Source of the DNA: Microbacterium sp. LWS13-1.2
GTDB lineage: Bacteria > Actinomycetota > Actinomycetes > Actinomycetales > Microbacteriaceae
NCBI RefSeq assembly: GCF_040144835.1
Contig: NZ_CP151632.1
Span: 62,001-126,000, forward strand
DNA length: 64,000 nt
Reading direction: 5' to 3'
Position numbers and translations under genes: made by a program. The number at the start of each line of letters is the position of its first letter. Position 1 is the stretch's first letter. Below, piece by piece: positions 1-13,206 of this stretch. The notes under the pieces were generated by a model. It saw only the letters and a program-made list of their open reading frames with translations, ran no database searches and was not told the origin of the DNA.

Positions 1-1
1 G

Positions 2-580
2 TGGGATGCCGGCGCCGGCGCCGCGTGGCGAGAGACGTTCGCGATCGCTCCGCCCGGCGGGCGGCGTGTGCCGTGGACCGGGATGCTGGTGCTGGTCGTC
101 TCGCTGCTCATCGGCGTCGTGAGTCACATCGTGTGGGACCTGTTCACGCACGAGGGCCGGTGGGGCACGATTGCGATCCCCGCGCTCGCGGCGGACTGGG
201 GAGCGCTGCCCGGCTACAAGTGGCTGCAGCACGGGTCGAGCGTGGCCGGTCTCGCGATCATCGGCGTGTGGATGCTGGTGTGGCTGGGCCGACGACCGGC
301 CGCGGCATCCGTTCCGCGCGTTCTGGCCGATGCCGTGCTCTGGGCGTGGTGGGTCTCGCTGCCCGTCGTGCTCGCGGTGGCCTGGGCGTGGGGCCTCGCG
401 GTGCACGGTCCGCTCGACGCCGAGTTCACCGCCGCGCATCTCGCGTACCGGGTGCTTCCGCCGGCGTGCGCGGTGTGGGGTGCGTCGACGGTGGTCGTGT
501 GCATCGTGATCCAGGTGCTGCGCCGGCGCACGGTCTCGAAGGGTGTTCACAGTGAGAACCGCGGAATCACGGGGCTCTAG
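2..580 (+). CDS. DUF4184 family membrane protein, C-terminal part
   Basis: The frame is already open at the left edge, so the true start lies upstream and about 192 C-terminal residues are visible. They contain several strongly hydrophobic segments and the motif SHIVWDLFTHEGRW, which is typical of DUF4184 integral membrane proteins. The conserved His, Asp and His residues sit in a membrane helix. No enzymatic role is established for the family. The last 15 residues are basic and polar, consistent with a cytoplasmic tail. The gene ends about 210 bp upstream of the rRNA promoter and has no visible link to the rRNA operon. The family call is from motif recognition and is fairly secure; the function is unknown. 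Confidence 0.7.
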   Translation, partial: WDAGAGAAWRETFAIAPPGGRRVPWTGMLVLVVSLLIGVVSHIVWDLFTHEGRWGTIAIPALAADWGALPGYKWLQHGSSVAGLAIIGVWMLVWLGRRPAAASVPRVLADAVLWAWWVSLPVVLAVAWAWGLAVHGPLDAEFTAAHLAYRVLPPACAVWGASTVVVCIVIQVLRRRTVSKGVHSENRGITGL

Positions 581-1055
581 ACCGACGACACGCCCGGGAT
601 GTGGAGTGGATTCGACGGCGGGGGCGGTTCGGCGTAATGTTCTTGTTGTTCGCCCCAAAGGGTAGAGCGGAAGGCCGGAAGGCCTGGCTCCCCTCAAGCA
701 GTGAACGACCTCCACTCCTGAAGATCCGCTTCACGGATCGTCCGCTTGCGGACAGGTGTGGAACCTCGTTCGAGGAGATCCGGTCGATTTGACGGGATCG
801 CTTCGGCGAGATAAGATAGTGAAGTTGCCCAGCGGCGAAGGTTGAGAGACCGGAACGTTGGTGCGTCCGATCTTTGAGAACTCAACAGCGTGCACTTGTC
901 AAATGCCAATTTTTGTATCCTCGCTGACCATTTGTTTGGTTGGTGGGGGTCCTTTTTGGATCAATTCATGGATGTCAGTTTGATATTCGTTTTTGGTCAT
1001 GGTTGAACTCGCTGCTTCTTGTCCCTTTTTCCGGGGTGGGTTTGCAGTATTCATT
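581..1055 (+). promoter_or_regulatory. rRNA operon upstream region and leader
   Basis: This stretch of about 475 bases has no convincing gene. It holds the rRNA promoter at 789-817, followed by a leader of about 230 nt that becomes AT-rich towards the 16S 5' end. The leader contains the box TTTGAGAACT at 873-882. The same box recurs in the 16S-23S spacer at 2893-2902. Repeated boxes of this kind in rRNA leaders and spacers normally belong to the antitermination and processing signals. Confidence 0.7.
789..817 (+). promoter_or_regulatory. rRNA operon promoter
   Basis: A near-consensus housekeeping-sigma promoter is visible: -35 TTGACG at 789-794, a 17-nt spacer, and -10 TAAGAT at 812-817. It is the best promoter match in the window and lies about 240 bases before the 16S gene, as expected for a strong rRNA promoter. 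No second promoter of equal quality is seen in this leader. Confidence 0.85.
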
Positions 1056-6133
<5,078 letters not shown>

Positions 6134-6238
6134 ACACACCGTTCATGGTGCTTGCGTCCACTGAGTGGTTCCCGATGTACGGTCGGGAACACAACAAAAC
6201 ATTGCTTTTCACGTTGTGAAGACTGAAACATCAAGAGA

Positions 6239-6356
6239 GTTTCGGCGGCCATAGCGAGAGGGAAACGCCCGGTCACATTCCGAACCCGGAAGCTAAGCCT
6301 CTCAGCGCCGATGGTACTGCAGGGGGGACCCTGTGGGAGAGTAGGACACCGCCGGA
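6239..6356 (+). rRNA. rrf: 5S ribosomal RNA
   Basis: This has the typical actinobacterial 5S sequence: it begins GTTTCGGCGGCCATAGC, contains the conserved CCGAACCCGGAAGCTAAG segment in the middle, and closes with the complementary CACCGCCGGAC. It lies about 105 nt after the 23S gene and directly before the operon terminator. A small hairpin at 6168-6190 lies in the 23S-5S spacer. Confidence 0.95.
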
Positions 6357-6366
6357 CACCCATTCA

Positions 6367-6400
6367 CGCAATGGCCACCCCTGATGGGGTGGCCATTGCG
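6367..6400 (+). terminator. rRNA operon terminator
   Basis: A perfect 15-bp stem, CGCAATGGCCACCCC (6367-6381) with its exact complement at 6386-6400, closes on a 4-nt loop. It starts about 10 bases after the 5S gene. The U-tract is weak, as is common for hairpin terminators in G+C-rich actinobacteria. Confidence 0.85.
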
Positions 6401-6424
6401 CGTTAAGGGCATCATTCGCCTCGG

Positions 6425-6430
6425 TAGACT
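6425..6430 (+). promoter_or_regulatory. -10 hexamer of leaderless dapE promoter
   Basis: TAGACT ends six bases before the ATG at 6437, so transcription would begin at or next to the start codon. No Shine-Dalgarno sequence is present, which fits a leaderless mRNA. Confidence 0.6.
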
Positions 6431-6436
6431 CGGGGG

Positions 6437-7513
6437 ATGCCCGCGCTCGATCTGTCGCTTTCCTCTGCTGAACTCACTCGCATCATCTGCGACACTCCGA
6501 GCGAATCGGGCGAGGAGAAACTCCTCGCCGATGCGATCTTCGCGGAGATCTCGGCACTCGATCACCTCGAGGTGTATCGCGACGGCGACACGATCGTCGC
6601 CCGTACGAACCTCGGTCGCGCGCAGCGCGTCGTGATCGCCGGGCACATCGACACCGTCCCGATCAACCGCAACGTCCCGACGAAGGACGTCGAGATCGAG
6701 GGGCAGCCCTTCATCTGGGGCCGTGGCACCGTCGACATGAAGGCGGGCGTCGCTGTCCAGCTCAAGCTCGCCGCCGAGCTGATCGCTCCCCGAGTCGACA
6801 TCACCTGGATGTGGTATGACCACGAAGAGGTCGACGCCGACCTCAACGGGCTCACCCGATTGGCGCGCACGCGCCCCGACCTCTTCGCCGGCGACTTCGC
6901 GATCCTCGGCGAACCGTCGAACGGCGAGGTCGAGGGCGGCTGCAACGGCAACCTCCGTGCGATCGTGCGCACGCACGGCGTTCGCGCCCACAGCGCGCGG
7001 GCCTGGATCGGCGAGAATGCGATCCACAAGGCGGCGCCCGTCCTCGGCAGGCTCGCCGAGTACGAGCCGCGCGATGTCGCGGTCGAGGGGCTCGTGTACC
7101 GTGAGGGCCTCAATGCCGTCCGCATCAGGGGTGGCGTCGCCGGCAACGTGATCCCCGACCTCTGCGAGGTGGAGGTCAACTACCGCTTCGCTCCGAGCCG
7201 CGATGCGGCTGAGGCCGAGGCGCACGTGCGCGAGGTGTTCTCCGGCTTCGAGGTCGACGTCGTCGATGTGGCGGCCGGCGCGCGACCCGGCCTCGACGCT
7301 CCGCTGGCGCAGGAGTTCCTCGCCGCGGTCTGCGCCGAACCGCGTCCGAAGTACGGATGGACCGATGTGGCCCGCTTCAGCGCGCTGGGCGTGCCGGCCG
7401 TGAACTATGGCCCAGGAGACCCGCACCTCGCCCACCACGATGAGGAGCGGGTGCCGGTGGCTCAGATCGAGGCGGTCGAGCAGGGCCTGCGGGCGTGGCT
7501 GGCGACCAACTGA
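6437..7513 (+). CDS. dapE: Succinyl-diaminopimelate desuccinylase
   Basis: DapE is an M20-family zinc amidohydrolase. It removes succinate from N-succinyl-L,L-diaminopimelate in lysine and diaminopimelate synthesis, in the cytosol. The 358-residue protein has the first metal-site motif AGHIDTVP (His70, Asp72), GRGTVDMKAG with bridging Asp100, the catalytic pair in DHEEVD (Glu130-Glu131), GEP at 158-160 and a C-terminal HLAHHDEE segment supplying the last His. Length and motif order are those of actinobacterial DapE. Start: the first ATG after the -10 hexamer, probably leaderless. The stop overlaps the next gene by 19 nt, so the two are co-transcribed. Confidence 0.93.
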   Translation: MPALDLSLSSAELTRIICDTPSESGEEKLLADAIFAEISALDHLEVYRDGDTIVARTNLGRAQRVVIAGHIDTVPINRNVPTKDVEIEGQPFIWGRGTVDMKAGVAVQLKLAAELIAPRVDITWMWYDHEEVDADLNGLTRLARTRPDLFAGDFAILGEPSNGEVEGGCNGNLRAIVRTHGVRAHSARAWIGENAIHKAAPVLGRLAEYEPRDVAVEGLVYREGLNAVRIRGGVAGNVIPDLCEVEVNYRFAPSRDAAEAEAHVREVFSGFEVDVVDVAAGARPGLDAPLAQEFLAAVCAEPRPKYGWTDVARFSALGVPAVNYGPGDPHLAHHDEERVPVAQIEAVEQGLRAWLATN

Positions 7514-8721
7514 CCGCCGATCCCGCGCCCCGGCGCTCGAGGGGCCGCATAGCTCTGCGGGTGGCGGCGATCTACCTGGGCGCGCGCCTGATCACCACGC
7601 TGTTCCTGTTCCTTGCGGCCGAGTTGTCAGGTTTCCAGAGCCGGATGGGTGCGGATGCGGGTGTCGGAGACACTGTCGTCGCGTGGGATGGCACGTGGTA
7701 CTGGCTGGTGGCGATCTCGGGCTACCCGAGCTCGCTCCCGCTGAGCGATTCCGGGCAGGTGGCCGAGAACGCATGGGCGTTCCTCCCGCTGTACCCCTAC
7801 CTCGCGCATGCGGTCGCCTTGCCCTTCGGCGGGCAGTGGGGGACGGGCGCCGTGATCGTGTCGCTCATCGCGGGGTACGGTGCATCCCTCGCCCTCTACA
7901 GTCTGCTGCGGATCCGCCTCGATGAGGTGGCGACGCTGTGGGCGGTGGCGTTCTTCGCCAGCGGGCCGATCGCGGCGCTGTTCCAGATCGGCTATGCCGA
8001 GTCGCTCAACCTCTTCTGGCTGTTCTGCGCGCTCTGGTGCGTGGTGCGGCGTCGTTACGGCTGGCTGTATCCGCTCATTCCGCTGATGGCGTTCACGCGC
8101 CCCGGCGTGCTGGCGTTCTCGCTGTTTCTGGCGCTCTTCGGCATCTGGAGGTGGTTCCACAGGACGAGGGAACCCCTGCGCGGCGCCGAGATCACCCACA
8201 TCATCGCGCTGGGCCTGCTCGCCGCCGTCGCAGGCTTCGCGTGGCAGTTCATCGCCGGCTGGGTGACCGGTGACCCTGACGCCTACCTCGCGACCGAGCT
8301 CGCCTGGCGTCGCAACTGGGTGCCGGGAGACCCGTCCTTCGCACCCTTCGAGCCCTTCTTCGCCGGGGTGTCGTTCTGGTTCGAGACGATCTGGCGCCTG
8401 CCTCTCGCCCTCGGCTACGCTCTCGCCGGCGCCGGCGTGCTGCTGATGGGCGCTGCCCTCGCCTTCCTGCCGCAGGTGCGCCGGCTGGGCGTCGAGATCC
8501 GGCTGTGGAGCGCGAGCTATCTCGTGTACCTGCTGCTCGTGTTCTTCCCGCAGTCGAGCATCTTCCGGCTGCTCGTGCCGCTCTCCCCGTTGTGGGGCGC
8601 CTTCGCCGTGCCGCGGTCGCGCGTCTGGCGCGTCGGGGTGCTCCTGGTGTGCCTGATCGGGCAGTGGTGGTGGATCTACAACATGTACGCACTCGGCAAC
8701 AGCACCTGGCAGGTGCCATGA
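7495..8721 (+). CDS. PIG-V-like membrane mannosyltransferase family protein
   Basis: This 408-residue protein has about ten hydrophobic membrane segments and the luminal-type motif AWDGTWYW near residue 65. That fits GT-C glycosyltransferases related to PIG-V and other polyprenyl-phosphate-mannose-dependent enzymes. In actinobacteria such proteins usually transfer mannose outside the membrane to lipids or proteins; the acceptor cannot be read from sequence. The start is GTG inside the last codons of dapE (19-nt overlap), implying translational coupling although the two functions have no obvious link. The C-terminal 40 residues are hydrophobic. A purely transport-like role is less likely because of the WDGxWY motif. 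Confidence 0.7.
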   Translation: MAGDQLTADPAPRRSRGRIALRVAAIYLGARLITTLFLFLAAELSGFQSRMGADAGVGDTVVAWDGTWYWLVAISGYPSSLPLSDSGQVAENAWAFLPLYPYLAHAVALPFGGQWGTGAVIVSLIAGYGASLALYSLLRIRLDEVATLWAVAFFASGPIAALFQIGYAESLNLFWLFCALWCVVRRRYGWLYPLIPLMAFTRPGVLAFSLFLALFGIWRWFHRTREPLRGAEITHIIALGLLAAVAGFAWQFIAGWVTGDPDAYLATELAWRRNWVPGDPSFAPFEPFFAGVSFWFETIWRLPLALGYALAGAGVLLMGAALAFLPQVRRLGVEIRLWSASYLVYLLLVFFPQSSIFRLLVPLSPLWGAFAVPRSRVWRVGVLLVCLIGQWWWIYNMYALGNSTWQVP

Positions 8722-8816
8722 CGCGACATGCCGGATGCCGCTTTCCCCAGGCGTGCCCGGGGCCCGTGCCCTCACGATAAACTTGACCTGCAGACCATCG
8801 ATGAAAAGGAGCCGCA

Positions 8817-8990
8817 ATGGCAGCCATGAAGCCGAGAACCGGAGACGGGCCGATGGAGGCCGTGAAGGAGGGTCGACTCATCATCGTGCGCGTGCCGCTC
8901 GAAGGAGGCGGTCGCCTGGTCGTCTCGGTGAACGACGCTGAGGCCAAGGAGCTCTACGACGTACTGGGTGGCGTCGTCAACGCCGCGTAG
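8817..8990 (+). CDS. DUF3117 small conserved actinobacterial protein
   Basis: This 57-residue gene is shorter than most automated cut-offs. It starts at ATG 8817 after a strong Shine-Dalgarno AAAGGAG and ends at TAG 8990. The protein begins MAAMKPRTGDGPMEA and carries EGRLIIVRVPLEGGGR. That is the nearly invariant sequence of DUF3117, found across actinobacteria (the mycobacterial homologue is Rv1211 as I recall it). The predicted fold is a small beta-rich domain; no function is established. It stands alone, 95 bp after the mannosyltransferase, and is followed at once by a strong terminator. Confidence 0.92.
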   Translation: MAAMKPRTGDGPMEAVKEGRLIIVRVPLEGGGRLVVSVNDAEAKELYDVLGGVVNAA

Positions 8991-9000
8991 TGGCACGTTG

Positions 9001-9041
9001 CGCGAATGGCCGGTCCCGACGGGACCGGCCATTCGCGTTTT
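9001..9041 (+). terminator. Terminator between DUF3117 gene and O-methyltransferase
   Basis: A perfect 17-bp inverted repeat (CGCGAATGGCCGGTCCC at 9001-9017 and its complement at 9021-9037) is followed by TTTT on the plus strand. It serves the DUF3117 gene. It also lies just beyond the stop of the convergent methyltransferase gene and may act in both directions. Confidence 0.9.
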
Positions 9042-9050
9042 GCTGAGATG

Positions 9051-9686
9051 TCAGGTGAGGGCGATGGTGGTGAGCTGCAGCAGCCCCTCGCCCGTGATCG
9101 ACAGCGCTCCGATCACGGCGGGCGATGCCTGTGTCTCCTGGATGAGCGAGCGGTAGGCGGTAGTCACCGGGTCCCGGCGGACCGGGTCGGCGACGCCGCC
9201 GCCGGCGAGGACGCGGGGGACCAGCACGGTGCCACCGGCGCGCACCAGGCGAAGGCCGTGTTCGACGTACTCGATCACGCCATCGGGATCGGCGTCCACG
9301 AGCACGATGTCGTAGGACGCCTCGTTCATGCGGGGCAGCACCTCTGCGGCGCGGCCGGTGATGAATCTGGCGCGGGCCGGAGGGATCCGCGCCTCGGCGA
9401 AGGCCTGACGCGCGGCGCCGAGGTGCTCCGGCTCCTTGTCGATGGTGGTGAGGGTGGCACGCGGCGAACCGTGTAGCAGCCAGAGACCGGAGACCCCCGC
9501 GCCCGTGCCGATCTCGACGATGTTGAGCGCCTGGGACGCGGCGGCGATGACGGCGCACTGCGCGCCGATGGCGGGACTGATCGGCGCGGCGCCGAGTTCG
9601 AGCGCGTGCGCCCGAGCTCGCGCGATGTGCTCCGGCTCGCTCGTCGCCTCATCGACGAACCGCTGGTTCGCATTCTGCTCTCCCAT
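9051..9686 (-). CDS. SAM-dependent O-methyltransferase
   Basis: This 211-residue class I methyltransferase belongs to the catechol or caffeoyl-CoA O-methyltransferase group (Methyltransf_3). The SAM-binding motif VEIGTGAGVSG lies near residue 58, an acidic motif follows strand two, and DIVLVDADPD carries metal- and substrate-side aspartates. The cofactor is SAM; the substrate is unknown. I prefer the ATG at 9686 to the one at 9692 because GGAGG then lies 7 nt upstream. The gene is divergent from tatB; the same pairing (Rv1220c near tatB) is known in mycobacteria, but sigE, rseA and htrA, which lie between them there, are absent here. Confidence 0.85.
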   Translation of the reverse strand: MGEQNANQRFVDEATSEPEHIARARAHALELGAAPISPAIGAQCAVIAAASQALNIVEIGTGAGVSGLWLLHGSPRATLTTIDKEPEHLGAARQAFAEARIPPARARFITGRAAEVLPRMNEASYDIVLVDADPDGVIEYVEHGLRLVRAGGTVLVPRVLAGGGVADPVRRDPVTTAYRSLIQETQASPAVIGALSITGEGLLQLTTIALT

Positions 9687-9747
9687 CGGCATCCCTCCGT
9701 CCGCCAGCCTACGCGGCCCCGCGGCGCTGACCGCTCAGGCACGGCGG

Positions 9748-9753
9748 TAATCT
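9748..9753 (+). promoter_or_regulatory. -10 hexamer of leaderless tatB promoter
   Basis: TAATCT ends six bases before the ATG at 9760. There is no Shine-Dalgarno sequence in the gap, so a leaderless transcript is likely. Confidence 0.55.
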
Positions 9754-9759
9754 GAAGGC

Positions 9760-10143
9760 ATGATCTTCGGCCTCACGATCGAGAAGCTTCTGCTGATCGG
9801 ACTCGTCGCGGCACTCATCCTCGGACCCGAGCGTCTGCCGCGGTATGCGGAGTCCCTCGCGGGACTGACGAAGCGGGCGCGGGAGTGGGTGACAACCGCG
9901 CGCACGCGTGTGCGCGACGAGATGGGCGAGGACTTCGACGACGTCGACTGGCGCACTCTCGATCCGCGCCAGTACGACCCCCGACGCATCATCCGCGAGG
10001 CTCTGCTGGACGATGCGCCGGTTGCCGGTGTCGCCGCCGCGGCGCAGGCCGCACCCGCACCGACGCCCCCGACCACACCGGTGGCGTCGCCCTTCCGCGG
10101 TCCGGCAGGTGGGCCGACGCCCTATGACACCGAGGCGACCTGA
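9760..10143 (+). CDS. tatB: Twin-arginine translocase subunit TatB
   Basis: TatB forms the Tat substrate-receptor complex with TatC in the cytoplasmic membrane and exports folded proteins. The 127-residue protein has the standard layout: one N-terminal membrane helix (residues 5-20), the hinge GPERLP, an amphipathic helix to about residue 45, then an acidic stretch with DWRTLDPRQYDPRRIIREALLDD. That stretch is characteristic of actinobacterial TatB rather than TatA. The tail is Pro/Ala-rich. tatC is not in this window. The 3' end converges on mrp with a gap of only 13 bases. Confidence 0.88.
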   Translation: MIFGLTIEKLLLIGLVAALILGPERLPRYAESLAGLTKRAREWVTTARTRVRDEMGEDFDDVDWRTLDPRQYDPRRIIREALLDDAPVAGVAAAAQAAPAPTPPTTPVASPFRGPAGGPTPYDTEAT

Positions 10144-10156
10144 CGCCGAGCGGGCG

Positions 10157-11311
10157 TCACCGCGGACGGAACGGGAGCGAGCGTCCTGACAGACCCCGCG
10201 GCGTGCGCGCCAGTTCCGAGGCGATGCGGGCGATGACCTCGGATGCCGGATCACCGGGGTGCGCGAGGACGGCCGGGATGCCGGCATCCGCGTCCGCCCG
10301 CAGCGTCGGGCTGAGCGGCACCGAGCCGAGGAGCGCAACCTCTGCATCGGGCTGAGACAGCGCCGTGGCGACCGCGGCGCCGCCTCCGGCGCCGAATAGA
10401 TCGAGCGTCGTGCCGTCGGGGAGAGTCAGGGCTGACATGTTCTCGATCACGCCGATGACCCGCTGGCCCGTCTGACGCGCCACCAGGCCGCTCCGCACAG
10501 CGACATCCGAGGCGGCGGTCTGCGGCGTGGTCACGACGAGCACCTCGGCGTTGGGCAGCAGCTGGCCGACCGAGATCGCGACGTCGCCGGTGCCCGGCGG
10601 CATGTCGAGCAGGAGCACATCGAGATCGCCGAAGTACACATCGGTGAGGAACTGCACCACCGTGCGGTGCAGCATCGGCCCGCGCCACGCGACGGCGCCG
10701 ACCGGGCTGTCACCGTCCCGCCCGCGCAGGAACATCCCGATCGAGATCACCTTCACGCCGTGCGCGACGGGCGGCAGCATGAGGTCGTCGACGCGCGTGG
10801 GCTGCGGCACGCTGCCGTCGGCCGCCACGAGACCCAGCTGACCGGGGATCGAGAAGCCGTGCACGTCGGCGTCGACCAGCCCGACGGCCAGGCCACGCTC
10901 AGCGAGCGCGACGGCGAGGTTCGCGGTCACGGTGGACTTGCCGACACCGCCCTTGCCGCTGGTGACCGCGATGACACGCGTGAGCGTACCGGGGCCGAAC
11001 GGCATCTCCCGGGCACGGTCGCCGCGGAGACGCTCGGTGAGCGCGTGCCGCTCGGCCGGGGTCATCACGCCCACGTCGAGGGCGACATCCGTGATGCCCG
11101 GAACGGATGCCGCGGCCGCGCGCACGTCCGAGGCGATGCGGTCGGCAGCCGGGCACCCGACGATGGTCAGGGCGATCGCGACGTGCGCGACGCCGTCTTG
11201 CACGGAGATATCGCGGACCATGTCGAGCTCGCCGATCGGACGGCGCAGCTCCGGATCCGAGACAGCGCCGACGGCGGTGCGGACGGCGTCCGCGTCCGTG
11301 GAGACGCTCAT
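10157..11311 (-). CDS. mrp: Mrp/ApbC-type P-loop ATPase
   Basis: Mrp proteins are ATP-dependent iron-sulfur cluster carriers. The 384-residue protein has an N-terminal MIP18/DUF59 domain (residues about 5-85, with Cys53 in VGCP), then a MinD-like ATPase with the deviant Walker A SGKGGVGKST (118-127) and the switch DMPPGTGD. The usual C-terminal CxxC cluster ligand pair is absent: after VIENMS the sequence runs ALTLPDGTTLDLFGAGGG. Start: ATG 11311, overlapping the stop of the DUF1003 gene by 4 nt. A longer upstream frame lies inside the neighbouring gene and is not used. It is the last gene of a three-gene minus-strand operon. Confidence 0.9.
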   Translation of the reverse strand: MSVSTDADAVRTAVGAVSDPELRRPIGELDMVRDISVQDGVAHVAIALTIVGCPAADRIASDVRAAAASVPGITDVALDVGVMTPAERHALTERLRGDRAREMPFGPGTLTRVIAVTSGKGGVGKSTVTANLAVALAERGLAVGLVDADVHGFSIPGQLGLVAADGSVPQPTRVDDLMLPPVAHGVKVISIGMFLRGRDGDSPVGAVAWRGPMLHRTVVQFLTDVYFGDLDVLLLDMPPGTGDVAISVGQLLPNAEVLVVTTPQTAASDVAVRSGLVARQTGQRVIGVIENMSALTLPDGTTLDLFGAGGGAAVATALSQPDAEVALLGSVPLSPTLRADADAGIPAVLAHPGDPASEVIARIASELARTPRGLSGRSLPFRPR

Positions 11312-11835
11312 CTCGTGGCGCCCTCGTCGACCTCGGGGCTGTTGTCGAGCTTCTCGAGCAGGGCGCGCAGCTCGGTGCGGAGCACCTCGCGTGTCACGAC
11401 CTGGTCGGCGAAGTCGTTGACAGCCATGCGCAGCGCCACCACCTCGCGTGCGAGGTACTCCGTGTCGGCGAGGTTGCGCTCGGCGCGCTGCCGGTCCTGC
11501 TCGATCTGGACCCGGTCGCGGTCGTCCTGCCGATTCTGCGCCAACAGGATCAGGGGCGCCGCATACGACGCCTGCAGGGACAGGATCAGCGTCAGCAGCG
11601 TGAAGTTTGTCGCGGACGGGTCGAACTGCAGCTGCGGGGGCATGAAGATGTTCCACGCCAGCCACAGGGCCACGAAGACGGTCATGCCGATGAGGAAGCC
11701 CGACGTGCCCATCGCGCGGGCGAACGCCTCGGAGAATCGTCCGAACCGGTCGCTCGACGGCTGCGGGCTGCGCTGCAGCATGCCCGAGCGGCCGCGGGGT
11801 GCGTCGAGTGACGGCTGGCGGTTGCTGCGTGCCAT
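11308..11835 (-). CDS. DUF1003 membrane protein
   Basis: The 175-residue protein has a basic N-terminus, two membrane helices (about 45-65 and 75-98) and a charged, probably coiled C-terminal tail from about residue 105. This is the standard DUF1003 layout; the family has no settled function. Its start codon overlaps the stop of the upstream MgtE-N/CBS gene (TGATG) and its stop overlaps the start of mrp (ATGA), so the three are translated as a coupled unit. The same trio occurs in other actinobacteria, suggesting a link with magnesium or metal homeostasis. That link is inference. Confidence 0.85.
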   Translation of the reverse strand: MARSNRQPSLDAPRGRSGMLQRSPQPSSDRFGRFSEAFARAMGTSGFLIGMTVFVALWLAWNIFMPPQLQFDPSATNFTLLTLILSLQASYAAPLILLAQNRQDDRDRVQIEQDRQRAERNLADTEYLAREVVALRMAVNDFADQVVTREVLRTELRALLEKLDNSPEVDEGATR

Positions 11836-13166
11836 CAGCGCCTCCTGCCGGTGCTCTTGGGCGTGCCGAAGGTCAGCGTGCTCGCTGTGGTCGTCGGCAC
11901 GGACTCGGACGCCGGGCGTCGTTCGTCATCCTCCGCATCGTGAGATCGCCAGTCCTCGGGCAGCAGGTAGTCGAGCACGTCGTCGACGCTGACAGCCCCG
12001 ACCAGCCGGTGAGCGGGATCCACGACGGGAAGCGAGACGAGGTTGTACGACGCGAGGAGCCGGGCCACCTCGGCAGCCGATGCGGTGGCGGGCACGGGGT
12101 CGAGCGTGTCGTCGATGATCGCACCGAGGCGCTCGTGCGGCGGGTAGCGCAGCATCCGCTGGAAGTGCACGGTGCCCAGCAGTCTTCCCGTCGGCGTCTC
12201 GTAGGGCGGCAGCGTCACGAAGACCGCGGCCGCCAGTGCAGGGTGCAGCTCGTGGCGCCGGATGAGGGCGAGTGCCTCGGCGATGGTCGCGTCGGCGGAC
12301 AGCACGATCGGCTCGCTCGTCATCAGACCGCCCGCGGTGTCGGGGCCGTACTTCAGCAGCGCGCGGACGTCCTCCGCCTCCTCGGGCTGCATGAGCTCCA
12401 GCAGCTCCTCGCGCTGGTCCTCGGGCAATTGGCCCAGCACGTCGGCGGCATCATCGGGTTCCATGGCATCGAGGATGTCGGCGGCGCGCTCGTCGTCGAG
12501 CGCCTCGAGGATGTGCACCTGCTCGTCCTCGGGCATCTCTTCCAGCGCGTCGGCGAGTCGATCGTCGGGGAGCTCTTCGACGACCTCGAGAAGCCGATCC
12601 TCGGGGAGGTCGAGCAGTGTGTTCGCCAGGTCGGCGGGGCGCAGCTCGGAGTAGGTCGCGACCAGCTGTTCCGCCGACTGGGCCTCGCCCGGCACCTGGC
12701 TCTCGCGCACCGCGTCCCAGTTGGCGAAAGTCGTCGGCCCCTTGGCGAAGGGCGAGGCGCTCGTCTTCGGCTTGCGCAGGAAGAGCTGTCCGACATCCCA
12801 CTCGCCCAGGCGGTTGCGCTCGATGGCGACGTCTTCGATCACGGCCGTGCCGGAGCCGTCGGCGAAGAACACCTTGCGGCCGAGCATCTCGGCCATCACG
12901 CGCACCTCGCCGCCGCGCTGCTGGAAGCGGCGCACGTTGATGAGGCCGGTGGTGATGACCTGGCCGGTGGCGATGGAGGTGACGCGTCCGATCGAGACGA
13001 AGACATGGCGACGCCCGGGGATCTCCACGACGAGCCCGATCACGCGGGGCGGATCATCTTTTCGATAAATGACGACGACGTCGCGGACCTTGCCGAGACG
13101 GTCGCCGGCGGGGTCGAAGACCGAGCACCCGGAAAGGCGCGCGACGAAAACCCTCTGCGTGCTCAC
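11835..13166 (-). CDS. MgtE-N and CBS domain protein without a channel domain
   Basis: The 443-residue protein begins with a PRC-barrel-like segment (residues about 5-80), then helical MgtE_N repeats rich in LPxDxxADxLExM units (about 145-275). Two CBS domains follow (about 280-410). These are the cytosolic magnesium-sensing parts of MgtE. The five-helix membrane channel that normally follows is missing and the protein ends in a short basic tail, so it is probably a soluble sensor or partner. Start: GTG 13166, chosen because upstream residues do not match the family and a TACGCT hexamer sits 8 bases before it. It is the first gene of the operon with the DUF1003 gene and mrp. Confidence 0.83.
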   Translation of the reverse strand: MSTQRVFVARLSGCSVFDPAGDRLGKVRDVVVIYRKDDPPRVIGLVVEIPGRRHVFVSIGRVTSIATGQVITTGLINVRRFQQRGGEVRVMAEMLGRKVFFADGSGTAVIEDVAIERNRLGEWDVGQLFLRKPKTSASPFAKGPTTFANWDAVRESQVPGEAQSAEQLVATYSELRPADLANTLLDLPEDRLLEVVEELPDDRLADALEEMPEDEQVHILEALDDERAADILDAMEPDDAADVLGQLPEDQREELLELMQPEEAEDVRALLKYGPDTAGGLMTSEPIVLSADATIAEALALIRRHELHPALAAAVFVTLPPYETPTGRLLGTVHFQRMLRYPPHERLGAIIDDTLDPVPATASAAEVARLLASYNLVSLPVVDPAHRLVGAVSVDDVLDYLLPEDWRSHDAEDDERRPASESVPTTTASTLTFGTPKSTGRRR

Positions 13167-13206
13167 ACGTCCCAGCGTAGTCCGCGTGCCATGGGAGGAT
13201 GGGGAG

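Noticed and set aside
6168..6190. Hairpin in the 23S-5S spacer as an early terminator
   Set aside because: It has 8 bp, no U-tract and lies inside the rRNA operon before 5S; a processing or spacer stem is more likely.
11312..11665. N-terminal extension of the Mrp protein
   Set aside because: The extra sequence is an out-of-frame reading of the DUF1003 gene; the ATGA overlap at 11308-11311 gives the natural start.
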